Assembly: GCA_035712365.1 (NCBI GenBank)
Contig: DASTAW010000039.1
Coordinates: 1 to 64,000, forward strand
Direction of reading: 5' to 3'
DNA: 64,000 bases
Source: Terriglobia bacterium
GTDB taxonomy: Bacteria > Acidobacteriota > Terriglobia > UBA7540
Shown here: positions 43,372-52,484 of the stretch, in pieces
How the letters are laid out: every line of letters begins with the position of its first letter
Numbering within the stretch: position 1 is the first letter of the stretch
Made by a program: the position numbers and the translations under genes
The notes under the pieces: model-generated
Told to the model about the DNA's origin: nothing
The model's database searches: none
Seen by the model: the letters and a program-made list of their open reading frames with translations, nothing else

Positions 43372-44948
43372 AGATCCTCACCGCCGCCCAGATGCAGAGC
43401 GTCGACCGGGCCACAACCGAAATCTATGGTGTGCCCAGCCTGACTCTGATGGAAAACGCCGGCCGCAGCGTGGTGTCATTTCTGCGCCAGCGGTTTTCTC
43501 CTCTTGAGTCCCAGGAAATTGTGGTCCTTTGCGGCAGGGGGAACAATGGCGGGGATGGTATGGTGGTTGCTCGCATGCTGCGCGAACTGGGCGTTGAGCC
43601 ACGCGTGCTGCTGCTGGCTGAGCCTGAGGGCTTGCGCGGGGATGCCGAACACAATTACAGACGGCTTGCCGAGGGAGGTTTGCCGCTGTCGGTTCCGGAC
43701 CACGCGTCCTGGCAGAAGATCAAGGCCAGCCTGGGTAACGCTTCACTCGTGGTTGACGCCATCCTGGGCACCGGACTTTCGAAACCGCTGGGCGGATTTC
43801 TGCTCGAAGTTGTAAAAGATATTGCGGCTGTTTGCCCCAGGGCCAAAGTTATTGCCGTTGATTTGCCGACCGGGGTTGCTGCCGACAGCGGCGAATTAAT
43901 CGGGGAGTGCGTGCGCGCCAATGCCTCAGTTACATTTACCGCGCCGAAGATGGCGCACGTTTTCCCACCGGCCTGCGAGCAGACGGGCGAATGGATTGTG
44001 AGACCCATTGGCACTCCGCCCGAAGCACTGGTGGACAATCCGGGCTTTTTCCTCAATCTTCTTGAGCCGCGCGACCTGGAATGGCTTGTAAAGCCGCGCA
44101 GACCCGAATCCCACAAGGGCAATTTCGGCCACGTGCTCGTCATTGGAGGCTCGGTCGGAAAAACGGGTGCTGCAGCGATGGCGGCTAAAGCCGCTCTGCG
44201 CGCAGGCGCGGGCCTGGTCACCGTGGCCACCCCCAGGAGCGCTTTGCCGGTCGTCGCCTCGCTGAGCATGGAAATCATGACAGAGCCGTTGCCAGAGACA
44301 AGTTCCGGCACGATTTCACTGCGTGCCATTAAGCAGGGGCTGCTCGACACTCTGGTGAAAGGAAAGTCTGTGCTGGCGGTGGGCCCCGGCATGGGGCGGG
44401 AGCCTGAAACCACGGAACTGGCCCGGGAGGCAGTCAACCGCTACGAACTTCCTGTCGTGCTGGATGCCGACGGATTGAATGCGTTTGACGGTTGCGTCAA
44501 GACGCTGCTTACCGGGGAAAGGGTTCGCGTCCTGACGCCTCACCCGGGCGAAATGGGACGGCTTGCGGGCGAAAAAACCTCCGAGATTGTTGCCCGACGA
44601 CTGGACGTTGCGCGCAGATTTGCGCAAGAACATGGCGTTCAGCTTGTGCTGAAGGGTTTCCGGACGCTGACCGCGGCGCCGGACGGCCAGGTATGGGTGA
44701 ACCTGACGGGTAATCCCGGCATGGCCACGGGCGGTTCAGGCGATGTTCTCACCGGCATTGTCGCTGCGCTACTGGCCCAGCACCCTGATCGCTCGCCGAC
44801 AGAAGTGACGGCTGCCGCCGTCTACCTGCACGGTTTGGCGGGCGACGTTGCCGCGCGCGAACTGGGCGAGGCTTCTATGATCGCCGGTGATATTCTTGAG
44901 TCGTTGCCCGGGGCTTACCGGGAACTCCAACGGCAGTTGCACGGCTGA
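43368..44948 (+). CDS. nnr: Bifunctional NAD(P)HX epimerase / ADP-dependent NAD(P)HX dehydratase
   Basis: 526 residues. The N-terminal epimerase (YjeF_N) spans ~1-215: AAQMQSVDRATTEIYGVPS, LCGRGNNGGDGMVVARML, VDAILGTGLS and AVDLPTGVAADSGE. The C-terminal ribokinase-like dehydratase spans ~230-520: HKGNFGHVLVIGGSVGKTGA, AVGPGMGREPET, VLDADGLNAF, LTPHPGEMGRL and the catalytic GNPGMATGGSGDVLTG. It repairs hydrated NADH and NADPH. Followed by tsaE after 7 bases, a pairing common in bacteria. Confidence 0.95.
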   Translation: MKILTAAQMQSVDRATTEIYGVPSLTLMENAGRSVVSFLRQRFSPLESQEIVVLCGRGNNGGDGMVVARMLRELGVEPRVLLLAEPEGLRGDAEHNYRRLAEGGLPLSVPDHASWQKIKASLGNASLVVDAILGTGLSKPLGGFLLEVVKDIAAVCPRAKVIAVDLPTGVAADSGELIGECVRANASVTFTAPKMAHVFPPACEQTGEWIVRPIGTPPEALVDNPGFFLNLLEPRDLEWLVKPRRPESHKGNFGHVLVIGGSVGKTGAAAMAAKAALRAGAGLVTVATPRSALPVVASLSMEIMTEPLPETSSGTISLRAIKQGLLDTLVKGKSVLAVGPGMGREPETTELAREAVNRYELPVVLDADGLNAFDGCVKTLLTGERVRVLTPHPGEMGRLAGEKTSEIVARRLDVARRFAQEHGVQLVLKGFRTLTAAPDGQVWVNLTGNPGMATGGSGDVLTGIVAALLAQHPDRSPTEVTAAAVYLHGLAGDVAARELGEASMIAGDILESLPGAYRELQRQLHG

Positions 44949-44955
44949 TTTGCGT

Positions 44956-45438
44956 ATGGGAGCTGAGAGACGAGCGCTTGAGCAAAAGCCTGCGGGCGCC
45001 AATCAAGATCGGTTGGAATTTGTAACCCACTCGCCGGAAGAGACGGTGGAGTTGGGCGCACAGCTTGCCCGGCGATTGCCGCATCCCTGCCTGCTGATTT
45101 TGCAGGGCGAACTCGGAAGCGGCAAGACGACGCTCGTCAAAGGAATTGTTTCCGGCCTGGGGATTGCGCGGCAGGAAGAGGTGACGAGCCCTTCCTTCAC
45201 GCTGGTCCACGAGTATGGAACAGACCGCAAAATCTACCACGCGGACCTTTACCGCGTGGAGGGCGCAAGGGAGCAACTAACGCTCGGTCTCGAGGATTTG
45301 CTGGAGCAAGAAGACACGGTCATCGTAGAATGGGGAGAAAAGCTGATTGAGCAGGACGTGGAAGTACAAGTCAGAATCCGCATGGAGCTGCTGGAAGGTG
45401 AAGACCGTCGCATTACAGTCGAAGGGCTTGAGAAGTAG
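44956..45438 (+). CDS. tsaE: tRNA threonylcarbamoyladenosine biosynthesis ATPase TsaE
   Basis: 160 residues. P-loop LQGELGSGKTTLVKGIVSGL, then EVTSPSFTLVHEYG, the Walker-B-like IYHADLYRVE and VIVEWGEKL, the full set of TsaE (YjeE) signatures. It acts with TsaB and TsaD in t6A37 formation; those genes are not in this window. ATG 44956 was chosen because the longer frame (from 44887) lies in nnr. The downstream lipoprotein gene probably starts inside its last codons. Confidence 0.9.
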   Translation: MGAERRALEQKPAGANQDRLEFVTHSPEETVELGAQLARRLPHPCLLILQGELGSGKTTLVKGIVSGLGIARQEEVTSPSFTLVHEYGTDRKIYHADLYRVEGAREQLTLGLEDLLEQEDTVIVEWGEKLIEQDVEVQVRIRMELLEGEDRRITVEGLEK

Positions 45439-46096
45439 ATCGTGCTGCGGGAAAGCGGCCGGGCTGGTGTTGCTGACTGCGCTGTTATGTACAGCATGCG
45501 GGCCATCGAAGACCCGCTATTACACCCTGGGTATACCGCAGCCGCCGGGTGCGGAGGCGCCGGCTACGCACTTCACTTTGCAGGTGGAGCGATTTGACGC
45601 TCCGGACCTTCTACGCGACAGCCGCATCATCTATTACACCTCGCCCACCGAGTTGAACTTCGACGACTATCATCGGTGGTCGTCGGACCCAGGTGAACTG
45701 CTGAGCGATGTAGCAATGAAATATTTTGCGAAAACCGGATTGTTCCAGCAGGTCTATGCATTTCCCGCACCCGCCAAGGCGGATTACACCTTGCGGGGGC
45801 GAGTGCTGGATCTCAGCGAGCTGAGATATACAGCAGCCGGCGGAAAATCCCGGGAAGTCCGGCTCGGATTGAAATTGGATCTGCTCCAGACGCAACACAA
45901 TCTGGTGGTGTGGTCGTCGCGCCTGGAACAGACGGAGCCAGTCCAGAAAAGCAACGCACAAGGCGCCGTTGAAGCAATGAATATCGCGGCTGAACGCCTG
46001 CTGCAGACTGCTTATCGAGGCATTTCTCAGGCTTTGGAGCACGAGAATGCACAGAAGCCGCAACAGGAACAAGCCCATGGAGCGGAGGGACGGTAG
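45428..46096 (+). CDS. ABC-type transport auxiliary lipoprotein (PqiC/LptE-like)
   Basis: 222 residues. A lipoprotein signal (GLVLLTALLCTAC, Cys as lipidated residue) is followed by an ABC_trans_aux domain: RYYTLGIPQPPG, DLLRDSRIIYYTSPTELNFD and YTLRGRVLDLSE. This family partners MCE/Mla or Pqi lipid-transport systems at the outer membrane. No MCE, permease or ATPase gene is adjacent, so it is an orphan here. The start is set at TTG 45428, overlapping the end of tsaE by 11 bases; the frame further upstream (45347) is inside tsaE. Confidence 0.75.
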   Translation: MRSRSCCGKAAGLVLLTALLCTACGPSKTRYYTLGIPQPPGAEAPATHFTLQVERFDAPDLLRDSRIIYYTSPTELNFDDYHRWSSDPGELLSDVAMKYFAKTGLFQQVYAFPAPAKADYTLRGRVLDLSELRYTAAGGKSREVRLGLKLDLLQTQHNLVVWSSRLEQTEPVQKSNAQGAVEAMNIAAERLLQTAYRGISQALEHENAQKPQQEQAHGAEGR

Positions 46097-46099
46097 AAG

Positions 46100-46909
46100 A
46101 TGGCCACACAGGCTGAGCCCGTACGTTGGGCGCTGATCGTTGGATCCTCAAGCGGGTTTGGAGAGGCCCTGGCCCTTGAGCTGGCACGGTCGGGCCTGGA
46201 CGTTTTTGGAGTTCATTTTGACCGCCGCTCGGCACAGGAGCGAATCAACGGAATCATCGAAACGATCAAGTCGGCGGGCCGGGACGCTTTGTTCTTTAAC
46301 ATGAACGCCGCCGATGTTGGGAAACGGGCCGATGCTCTCGACACGATGCAGACACACTGGGGGGAACGGGGCGGCAACCATACGATGAAAGTTTTTGTGC
46401 ATTCTGTGGCTTTCGGCTCGTTGTTGCCCTATGTTGCCAAGGATTCCAAGGAGCAGCTTACGCAGGCGCAGATGGACATGACCGTGGATGTTATGGGCAA
46501 CAACCTTGTTTACTGGGTGCAGGAACTCGTACGGCGTAAGATGATGCGTTCCGGCGGGCGCATCTATGGATTGACCAGCGCGGGCGGCCACAGCGTGATC
46601 CCGAACTACGGGGCCGTTTCAGCAGCCAAAGCCGTGATGGAATCGCACATCCGCCAGCTTGCTTTTGAGCTGATGCCGCATGGGATTACCGCGAACGCCA
46701 TTCAGGCCGGCGTTACCGTAACGCCCGGCTCGAGCAAGATTCCGGGCATCGAAAAGCTCGCCGAATTTGCCAGATTACGGAATCCCGGAGGCCGTCTGAC
46801 CACCCCGGAGGACGTGGCCCTTGCCGTCGCAGCCCTGATGGATGACCGTACGCAGTGGATGACGGGCAATGTTATTCGCGTGGACGGCGGCGAGGATATT
46901 GTGACGTAA
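46100..46909 (+). CDS. Enoyl-ACP reductase-like SDR (FabI/FabL type)
   Basis: 269 residues, Rossmann SDR with nucleotide loop ALIVGSSSGFGEALALELA. Its active site has Tyr and Lys six residues apart (NYGAVSAAKAVM, Y-x6-K), the spacing of FabI/FabL enoyl-ACP reductases instead of the Y-x3-K of ordinary SDRs. KVFVHSVAFGSLLPYV mirrors the FabI VHS-A segment. It would reduce trans-2-enoyl-ACP with NAD(P)H, the last step of each fatty-acid cycle. It starts three bases after the lipoprotein gene. The exact subfamily is uncertain. Confidence 0.75.
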   Translation: MATQAEPVRWALIVGSSSGFGEALALELARSGLDVFGVHFDRRSAQERINGIIETIKSAGRDALFFNMNAADVGKRADALDTMQTHWGERGGNHTMKVFVHSVAFGSLLPYVAKDSKEQLTQAQMDMTVDVMGNNLVYWVQELVRRKMMRSGGRIYGLTSAGGHSVIPNYGAVSAAKAVMESHIRQLAFELMPHGITANAIQAGVTVTPGSSKIPGIEKLAEFARLRNPGGRLTTPEDVALAVAALMDDRTQWMTGNVIRVDGGEDIVT

Positions 46910-46937
46910 CGCCGCGGGGCCTGTCCTCCTCAGAATT

Positions 46938-46966
46938 TTGACGCTTGCAGGGGGATTTGTTAGCAT
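46938..46966 (+). promoter_or_regulatory. Sigma70-type promoter of ispH
   Basis: TTGACG (46938-46943), a 17-base spacer and TAGCAT (46961-46966) lie just upstream of the ispH start at 46999. Box quality and spacing are good, giving a predicted transcript start near 46973 and a leader of about 25 bases. Confidence 0.6.
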
Positions 46967-46998
46967 GAGTAATCAATTGTTTCTCCGATGTTTGGGTC

Positions 46999-47985
46999 AT
47001 GCTAAGAAATCGGGCTCTTCCAAGAAAGGTCATACTCGCGAAACCTAGAGGATTTTGCGCCGGGGTTGATCGGGCAATTGATATAGTCAACCTCGCGCTT
47101 GAGCTCTACCAGCCGCCCGTCTACGTCCGAAAACAGATTGTCCACAATGGGTATGTTATCGAGGCATTGGCCCGAAAGGGCGCCGTTTTTGTTGAAGAGA
47201 TCGACGACGTGCCGGAGGGCGCATTGGTGATTGTAAGCGCGCACGGCGTATCTCCTGACGTTTTCCAGAAGGCCCAGGAAAGGCGCCTGAACGTTATCGA
47301 TGCCACCTGCCCGCTGGTGACGAAAGTCCACGCAGAGGTCAAGAGGTTTGCCGGGGAAGGTTTATCGATAATTCTTATCGGCCATGAAGGGCATGACGAG
47401 GTGATTGGAACGATGGGCGAAGTGCCCGGGCAGGTCCAACTGGTCAGCACCGTGGAACAGGCGGAACAGGTGCGAGTTCCGGACTGTGGCAAGGTTGCCG
47501 TTACCACCCAAACGACACTGAGCGTGGACGACGCCAGGGCCATTCTCGACGTTCTAAAGCGGCGGTTTCCGCAGTTGCAGATGCCCGCCAGCGACGATAT
47601 CTGCTACGCCACCCAGAACCGGCAGGCCGCTGTGAAATTAGTTGCCCAGCAGGCTGATCTGGTCCTTGTGGTGGGCTCCGACAACAGTTCAAATTCTGAA
47701 CGACTCCGCGAGGTGGCTGAAACCTCCGGCGCTCGTGCCTATCTGATTGACAACGCCTCTGAAATTCAGACCGATTGGCTGGTTGGGGCAGAAGTCGTAG
47801 GCATCACTGCCGGCGCATCCGCGCCCGAAAAATTGGTCCAGGAGATAGTGGAATACTTCCGGGAAATGGGCGTCGAGACGTGCGAGGAGCTGGAAGGCAC
47901 GACGGAGAAGGTGGCGTTTGCACTGCCGTCCATTAAGTTCGAGGAGTTTGCGAAAGGCGCCGGCAGCTCCGCATCTGGCCAGTAG
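46999..47985 (+). CDS. ispH: 4-hydroxy-3-methylbut-2-enyl diphosphate reductase
   Basis: 328 residues. The three iron-sulfur Cys are visible in [24 protein letters not shown] and [12 protein letters not shown]. Substrate-binding His/Thr/Ser residues appear in [29 protein letters not shown] and the [10 protein letters not shown] motif. It is the last enzyme of the MEP isoprenoid pathway, making IPP and DMAPP. The protein ends in a short Gly/Ser tail. Preceded by its own promoter. Confidence 0.95.
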   Translation: MLRNRALPRKVILAKPRGFCAGVDRAIDIVNLALELYQPPVYVRKQIVHNGYVIEALARKGAVFVEEIDDVPEGALVIVSAHGVSPDVFQKAQERRLNVIDATCPLVTKVHAEVKRFAGEGLSIILIGHEGHDEVIGTMGEVPGQVQLVSTVEQAEQVRVPDCGKVAVTTQTTLSVDDARAILDVLKRRFPQLQMPASDDICYATQNRQAAVKLVAQQADLVLVVGSDNSSNSERLREVAETSGARAYLIDNASEIQTDWLVGAEVVGITAGASAPEKLVQEIVEYFREMGVETCEELEGTTEKVAFALPSIKFEEFAKGAGSSASGQ

Positions 47986-48051
47986 GGAAATCTCCCTGAA
48001 GAAGCCCCCCTGTTCGAAAGCACCTGTCAAGCCAGCGAATCCGCCGGACGT

Positions 48052-48759
48052 TTAGACGGTCTTGTCGGGCGCGTCACAAATGGATTCAACGGGGCACTCC
48101 ATACACAGAGGCTTTCGTGCCTGACAGATCTTCCGGCCGAACCAGATCACCTGGTGCCCGAACGTGATCCAGCGGTCTTTGGGGACAAGAGCGATCAGGT
48201 CCTGCTCTACGTTTTCCGGCGTTTTGCCATTCGACAACTTTAGCCGGTGGGTAATCCGGAAAACGTGCGTGTCGACGACAACGCCGGTGGGAATTCCAAA
48301 TGCAGTTCCGAGCACGACGTTCGCAGTTTTTCTGGCGACGCCGGGCAAAGTGAGCATTTCATCCATGCTTTGGGGGACTTTGCCCTTGAAATCCCCGGCA
48401 ATCTTCTTTGCGGCCCCGATGACGTTCCTGGCCTTGTTGCGGAAAAAGCCCGTGGATCGGATATCTTCTTCCAGCACCTTCTGGTCCAGCCGCGCGAAGT
48501 CCTTAGGGCCGGGGTACTTGGCGAAAAGGGCCGGAGTCACTTTATTGACGCGCTCGTCGGTGCACTGCGCCGAGAGGATGGTAGCGACCAGGAGCTGAAA
48601 CGGATTGCCGTGCTTCAGGGCGCACTCGGCCCTGGGAAACAGTTGATCCAGCGCGTCAAAGATTTTCCTTAGCCTTTGCGGCGAGGTATAGCCGCTCTTC
48701 GTTTTCCCCGCCGCCTTTTTCCTGGCGGGCTTCGCCTTCCTGGCGACAGTAGATTTCAT
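48052..48759 (-). CDS. nth: Endonuclease III (DNA glycosylase/AP lyase)
   Basis: 235 residues. A Lys/Ala-rich N-terminal tail of ~25 residues precedes the catalytic domain. The helix-hairpin-helix MLTLPGVARKTANVVLGTAF holds the catalytic Lys region, and the Asp is in VVDTHVFRITHRL. The C-terminal [4Fe-4S] cluster motif is intact (CQARKPLCMECPVESIC, C-x6-C-x2-C-x5-C). It excises oxidised pyrimidines in base-excision repair. It converges with ispH. Confidence 0.95.
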   Translation of the reverse strand: MKSTVARKAKPARKKAAGKTKSGYTSPQRLRKIFDALDQLFPRAECALKHGNPFQLLVATILSAQCTDERVNKVTPALFAKYPGPKDFARLDQKVLEEDIRSTGFFRNKARNVIGAAKKIAGDFKGKVPQSMDEMLTLPGVARKTANVVLGTAFGIPTGVVVDTHVFRITHRLKLSNGKTPENVEQDLIALVPKDRWITFGHQVIWFGRKICQARKPLCMECPVESICDAPDKTV

Positions 48760-48797
48760 GGAACTCTCCCGGCTTCGAACAACGTCTTTTGAGATTA

Positions 48798-49688
48798 TTA
48801 CAGAATGCGGCTTTGCTTCAACCCAGCGTTTTCAGCCGAGATCTTTGAAAAAGCGGACCAGTCGAGGTCTTCGCCGTGACGCGCAATTGCGGCAAGAATG
48901 TGGTCACGAACCAGACTCGCAACGGGCATAGGCGCCCGGACGTCCGCCGCCGCAGCCAGCACAAGGCTGACGTCTTTCAGGCCCAGGGGAAGTTTGAACC
49001 CTGCCGGAAGGAATTGCTCTTTGGCTATGAGGTTGCCGTAGGTCTTGTAGACTGGCGCCGAAAACAGGGTGCTCGTCATGATCTCGAGAAATCGCTCCGG
49101 TTCAACCCCGGATTTGCGGAGCAGGGCATAGGCTTCGCCCAGAGACTCAATCACGCAAAGGATCAGGAAATTTCCGGCGAGCTTCACGGCGTTGGCTTTG
49201 GACGGCTCTTCTCCCACGACGAACGAGCGCTGCCCCATAGCGTCAAACAGAGGCTGGCATTTCTCAATGGGTCCGGCTGGTCCCGCGGCCACAACTACAA
49301 GCTTTGCGGCTTCTGCAGCTTCGGGGCGGCCAAACACAGGCGCGGAAATGTATTGGCTTCCGGCGGCGGCATGTGCTTTCGTCAGCTCCTGAGCAAGCGC
49401 CACGCTGATAGTGCCCATCGAAACGTGAACGGCGCCTGGGGCAAGTCTGGGAATGAGCTGGCCGTCAAGGACGACGGCACGTAGCGCTGAGTCGTCAGCC
49501 AGCATCGTGATCAGCACGTCGCTGCCGCAGGCGTCGACGGCAGTGTCTGCAACGGTGGCGCCTTCCGCTCGCAGGCTTTCCGCACGCTGGTGAGTCCGAT
49601 TATAGACGGTGACCTGGTGGCCGGCTTTCAGCAGATTGCGGGCCATGGGCAATCCCATGTTGCCCAGGCCGATGAACCCTGCCTTCAT
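48798..49688 (-). CDS. NAD(P)-dependent 3-hydroxyisobutyrate dehydrogenase-like oxidoreductase
   Basis: 296 residues. Rossmann start MKAGFIGLGNMGLPMARNLL, then VTVYNRT (NADP-preferring Arg), VHVSMGTISVALAQEL and SAPVFGRPEAAEAAKL. The catalytic Lys motif is KANAVKLAGNFLILCVIESL, and GLKDVSLVL stands near the C-terminus. The beta-HAD family reduces or oxidises small hydroxy acids (tartronate semialdehyde, succinic semialdehyde or glyoxylate are options). Substrate undecided. Confidence 0.85.
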   Translation of the reverse strand: MKAGFIGLGNMGLPMARNLLKAGHQVTVYNRTHQRAESLRAEGATVADTAVDACGSDVLITMLADDSALRAVVLDGQLIPRLAPGAVHVSMGTISVALAQELTKAHAAAGSQYISAPVFGRPEAAEAAKLVVVAAGPAGPIEKCQPLFDAMGQRSFVVGEEPSKANAVKLAGNFLILCVIESLGEAYALLRKSGVEPERFLEIMTSTLFSAPVYKTYGNLIAKEQFLPAGFKLPLGLKDVSLVLAAAADVRAPMPVASLVRDHILAAIARHGEDLDWSAFSKISAENAGLKQSRIL

Positions 49689-49723
49689 CTTCCTTTTCTC
49701 CCAACGTGTTCTAATTCAGCGCA

Positions 49724-50533
49724 TCAACCGCCGAGCAGGTCCAGCATCTCCGGCAGTTCACGATGCACGCAGGTGAAAATTGGAGTGTCGCGCAGGGTGT
49801 AGTTGCTTGTCTCTGCGTGGCGCAATTCCATCACCAGATCCAGGAAATGCTCAGGCTTGTCACTCTCAAACGACACCACGAATTCCTGGTCGTCGAGACC
49901 GAACGAATACGTGGTGTTCAGCCGAACGGTGGGGAAGCGGTGGCCGATCTCGATATGCTCGTTCATCATCCCCTGGCGCGCCTGCTGAGTCAGCCGATAC
50001 CAGGCCCTGGTTTTCACGAAAGGATAGACAAAAAGATAACGAAACTTTCCGGGCGTAAGTTTAAGGCGTGTTCCTTCCTGGTCATCGTGAACATGCTCGC
50101 GGACGTAGGTTGAGCGCTTGGTCATCGCCAGATACGAATACGGAGTGGTCAGATATTTGCCGAGGTCGGTTGCCAGCAGACGGGCCGTCATGTCCTGAAA
50201 ATCCAGCATATTGTAGCTGATTCGCCACAACATGAAGTCACAATCGCCGCGAATCCCCACCAGCGAGTACGGCACGATCAGCATCTCCGGTTCATAGCTT
50301 TTGGCTACATCGATGAACTGGCATTTGCCGCGTTTTCGGTCTTCTTCTGCAAGCCTTCGCCAGGCGGGATCAACTTTGTAGAACGCGAAATTTACGTATT
50401 GGCGGCGATTATCTTCGCGTTTGGTCTCTGCCGTTTTTGCATCAGCCAAGGGTCGAAGTCCTCCTCCAGGGGATCCCGTGCCAAACTTCCGGAAAGCTGG
50501 TCTCGTTTTGCCGATGATTGCCCGGAACCGCAT
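49724..50533 (-). CDS. Chlorite dismutase-like heme protein (HemQ/ChdC type)
   Basis: 269 residues. Conserved features of coproheme decarboxylases are visible: TTPYSYLAMTKRSTYV (region of the catalytic Tyr), FRYLFVYPFVKTRAWYRL and QGMMNEHIEIG (candidate proximal heme His). FGLDDQEFVVSFESD and LVMELRHAETSNY complete the pattern. The Arg of true chlorite dismutases is not evident, so heme biosynthesis through coproporphyrin is more likely than chlorite detoxification. ATG 50533 is the conservative start; it lacks a clear ribosome-binding site. A ~50-residue N-terminal extension is basic and poorly conserved. Confidence 0.8.
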   Translation of the reverse strand: MRFRAIIGKTRPAFRKFGTGSPGGGLRPLADAKTAETKREDNRRQYVNFAFYKVDPAWRRLAEEDRKRGKCQFIDVAKSYEPEMLIVPYSLVGIRGDCDFMLWRISYNMLDFQDMTARLLATDLGKYLTTPYSYLAMTKRSTYVREHVHDDQEGTRLKLTPGKFRYLFVYPFVKTRAWYRLTQQARQGMMNEHIEIGHRFPTVRLNTTYSFGLDDQEFVVSFESDKPEHFLDLVMELRHAETSNYTLRDTPIFTCVHRELPEMLDLLGG

Positions 50534-50763
50534 TGTCACAGGGAAAGTTTCACTATAGCACGGATCGCACCGCACAGCCGGAGGCCGGACGCCCAAAGCC
50601 CAATTGGGTTGGGCAAGCTATTGAGGCGTGTAGAGGTGGGGAGAGTATGGATGGCCCGACCCATGGAAACGTTGAGCGGATGGCGAGGCCTCTTTTTCTG
50701 GCTTGGCCGTCACCATCCGCTCGACATTCGGGGACCCGGCGCTGAAAAGTTTCGAGCTTTCAG

Positions 50764-51528
50764 CTAGGGATTCGTGGTCGCAGAAGCCTGGTTTTCAGCC
50801 GCCGGTTTCTGGGCGCTGGCAGGCATCTGGGGAACCATCACCGTCAGGTCAACCCGCCGGTTGAGTTCACGTCCCTTGCGGCTGGAGTTGGGCGCCGCCG
50901 GGTTCGTCTCGCCATATCCCATGCTGTAAATTCGAACCAGGGGTACTTTTCCGTTCGTCGTCAGGTAACGGATCACGGCGCTGGCCCGCTTCTGGCTGAG
51001 TTGCAGATTGTATTGTTCAGGGCCTGTCTGGTCCGTGTACCCCTGAATCTGGATCACGTAGTGCTTCAGCCCCGTGACGGCCTCGGCGAGCTGATCAAGA
51101 CGTTGCATATCGTCTTTGGTCAACGTTGATTGATTCAGCTTGAACAAGACGGTGGCACGCTGGTCCGTCTGATAATTGTCGAAGTTGTTGATCATGTCCT
51201 GCGCTTTGTTGGCCTCTGACAGACCCTGCTCCGCGACCTGATGGGCCTGCTGAGCGTGTTCGTCAGCCTGCCCTGCCGCCTGATTAGCCTTTTCGGCGGA
51301 ATTTCGGGCGTCAGAAATTCCGGCCTCTGTCTTGTCATCGAGGTTCCGAATATCCTGGGCATTCTGCGCAGTCTTCTGGTCTACCTTCTGGTCAACCTTG
51401 GTGATCTTCGAGTCGAGAGGTGTCGTGGTGTTGCGGACATACTTCCGCGTGGCGATGCAGCCCGTACTGAGCAACAACATCGGACCCACTGCCACGGCCA
51501 TTATCCTGGAAAATCTTTTTGGATTCAT
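50764..51528 (-). CDS. OmpA-family peptidoglycan-binding lipoprotein
   Basis: 254 residues. A lipoprotein signal ends in LLLSTGC. The middle (~40-120) is a long Ala/Gln/Asp coiled coil (VDQKVDQKTAQNAQDIRNLD...) like Lpp/TolA stalks. The C-terminal OmpA domain (~125-230) shows ATVLFKLNQSTLTKDD, IQIQGYTDQTGPEQYNLQLS, RASAVIRYL and GKGRELNRRVDLTV-type residues (seen as SSRKGRELNRRVDLTVMV). It ties the outer membrane to peptidoglycan through diaminopimelate binding. Monocistronic. Confidence 0.9.
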   Translation of the reverse strand: MNPKRFSRIMAVAVGPMLLLSTGCIATRKYVRNTTTPLDSKITKVDQKVDQKTAQNAQDIRNLDDKTEAGISDARNSAEKANQAAGQADEHAQQAHQVAEQGLSEANKAQDMINNFDNYQTDQRATVLFKLNQSTLTKDDMQRLDQLAEAVTGLKHYVIQIQGYTDQTGPEQYNLQLSQKRASAVIRYLTTNGKVPLVRIYSMGYGETNPAAPNSSRKGRELNRRVDLTVMVPQMPASAQKPAAENQASATTNP

Positions 51529-51787
51529 TATTTTATCTCCCCGGCAGCTCTAAGTTACTACGTTGTGCCTCAATGCATTCTGGCTGCCAAATTCCTTGCA
51601 GCAGTAAGTGCTTTGGAATGAATTGATAAGTTTGGCTCGAAGTCTAAAAAATACCCTAACCAGTAACTATCCCTGTAAAATTTATCTGGTCATCAGCCTG
51701 CCCCGATTCGCGCATCCGAGACCCAGGAAACTCCTAATCCGATCCTGGCGTCCCTGATAGGGAGACCGCCAGGCGCTCCCCGGAGAA
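51529..51787. other. Promoter region of the OmpA lipoprotein gene
   Basis: AT-richer than average (gaattgataagtttggctcgaagtctaaaaaatac). It lies between two minus-strand genes and must hold the OmpA promoter and the end of the rdgB operon. No clear elements. Confidence 0.35.
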
Positions 51788-52390
51788 TTAACTGTCAGGG
51801 CATAGTGCCTGGACGTATTCGAGCAGCTTCCTGAACGCCTTTCCGCGATGCGAAATCTCGAATTTCTCCTCGATGCGCAGTTCGGCGAAAGTTTTGTTCA
51901 AGGGAGGATAATAGAAGTACGGGTCGTAGCCGAACCCTCCGGTCCCTATTGGTCCTTCTGTGATGAGCCCGTCAGCCCTGCCGTCAACAACGGTTAAAAT
52001 GGCTCCGCGCCGGGCAAGAGCAATCACGCAGACATAATGCGCGGTACGGCCGGATGGAGGTACGCCGGCCAGTTCGCGAAGCAGCTTGCGGTTGTTGGCT
52101 TCATCATCCGCCTGGGGTCCTGCAAAGCGGGCGGAATAGACTCCCGGGCCGGAGCCCAGGGCATCCACTGAGATGCCGGAATCATCGGCGAAGATCATGC
52201 CGTCGTTCCACTGGCTGTAATAGAGCGCCTTCTTGCAGGCGTTTTCTTCAAACGTATTTCCGTCCTCAACGCAGACGGGCCGGTTTTCGATGCCGGGAAG
52301 AAGTTCAACTTCAATCCCACGACTTTCGGCGGCGCCCCTGAATTCGCGCAGCTTTCCTGGATTGGTTGAGGCAAGATAAACAGTCAGCAT
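51788..52390 (-). CDS. rdgB: XTP/dITP diphosphatase (non-canonical purine NTPase)
   Basis: 200 residues. VYLASTNPGKLREFRGAAES is the nucleotide-binding start. MIFADDSGISVDALGSGPGV then YSARFAG carries the catalytic Asp pair, and GGFGYDPYFYYP and the closing EISHRGKAFRKL match ITPases. It removes XTP/dITP from the pool. It starts at ATG 52390; TTG 52420 is possible. Last gene of the amidase-gerM-rph-rdgB operon, 94 bases after rph. Confidence 0.95.
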   Translation of the reverse strand: MLTVYLASTNPGKLREFRGAAESRGIEVELLPGIENRPVCVEDGNTFEENACKKALYYSQWNDGMIFADDSGISVDALGSGPGVYSARFAGPQADDEANNRKLLRELAGVPPSGRTAHYVCVIALARRGAILTVVDGRADGLITEGPIGTGGFGYDPYFYYPPLNKTFAELRIEEKFEISHRGKAFRKLLEYVQALCPDS

Positions 52391-52484
52391 CACGGAAGTG
52401 GGAAGTTGAGCTGGCTCCAATTCTTAAATCCCCGCGCCTGGTCAGAGTCTGGGCCTGGCCAATTGAATGCCTGGAATTGCAACA

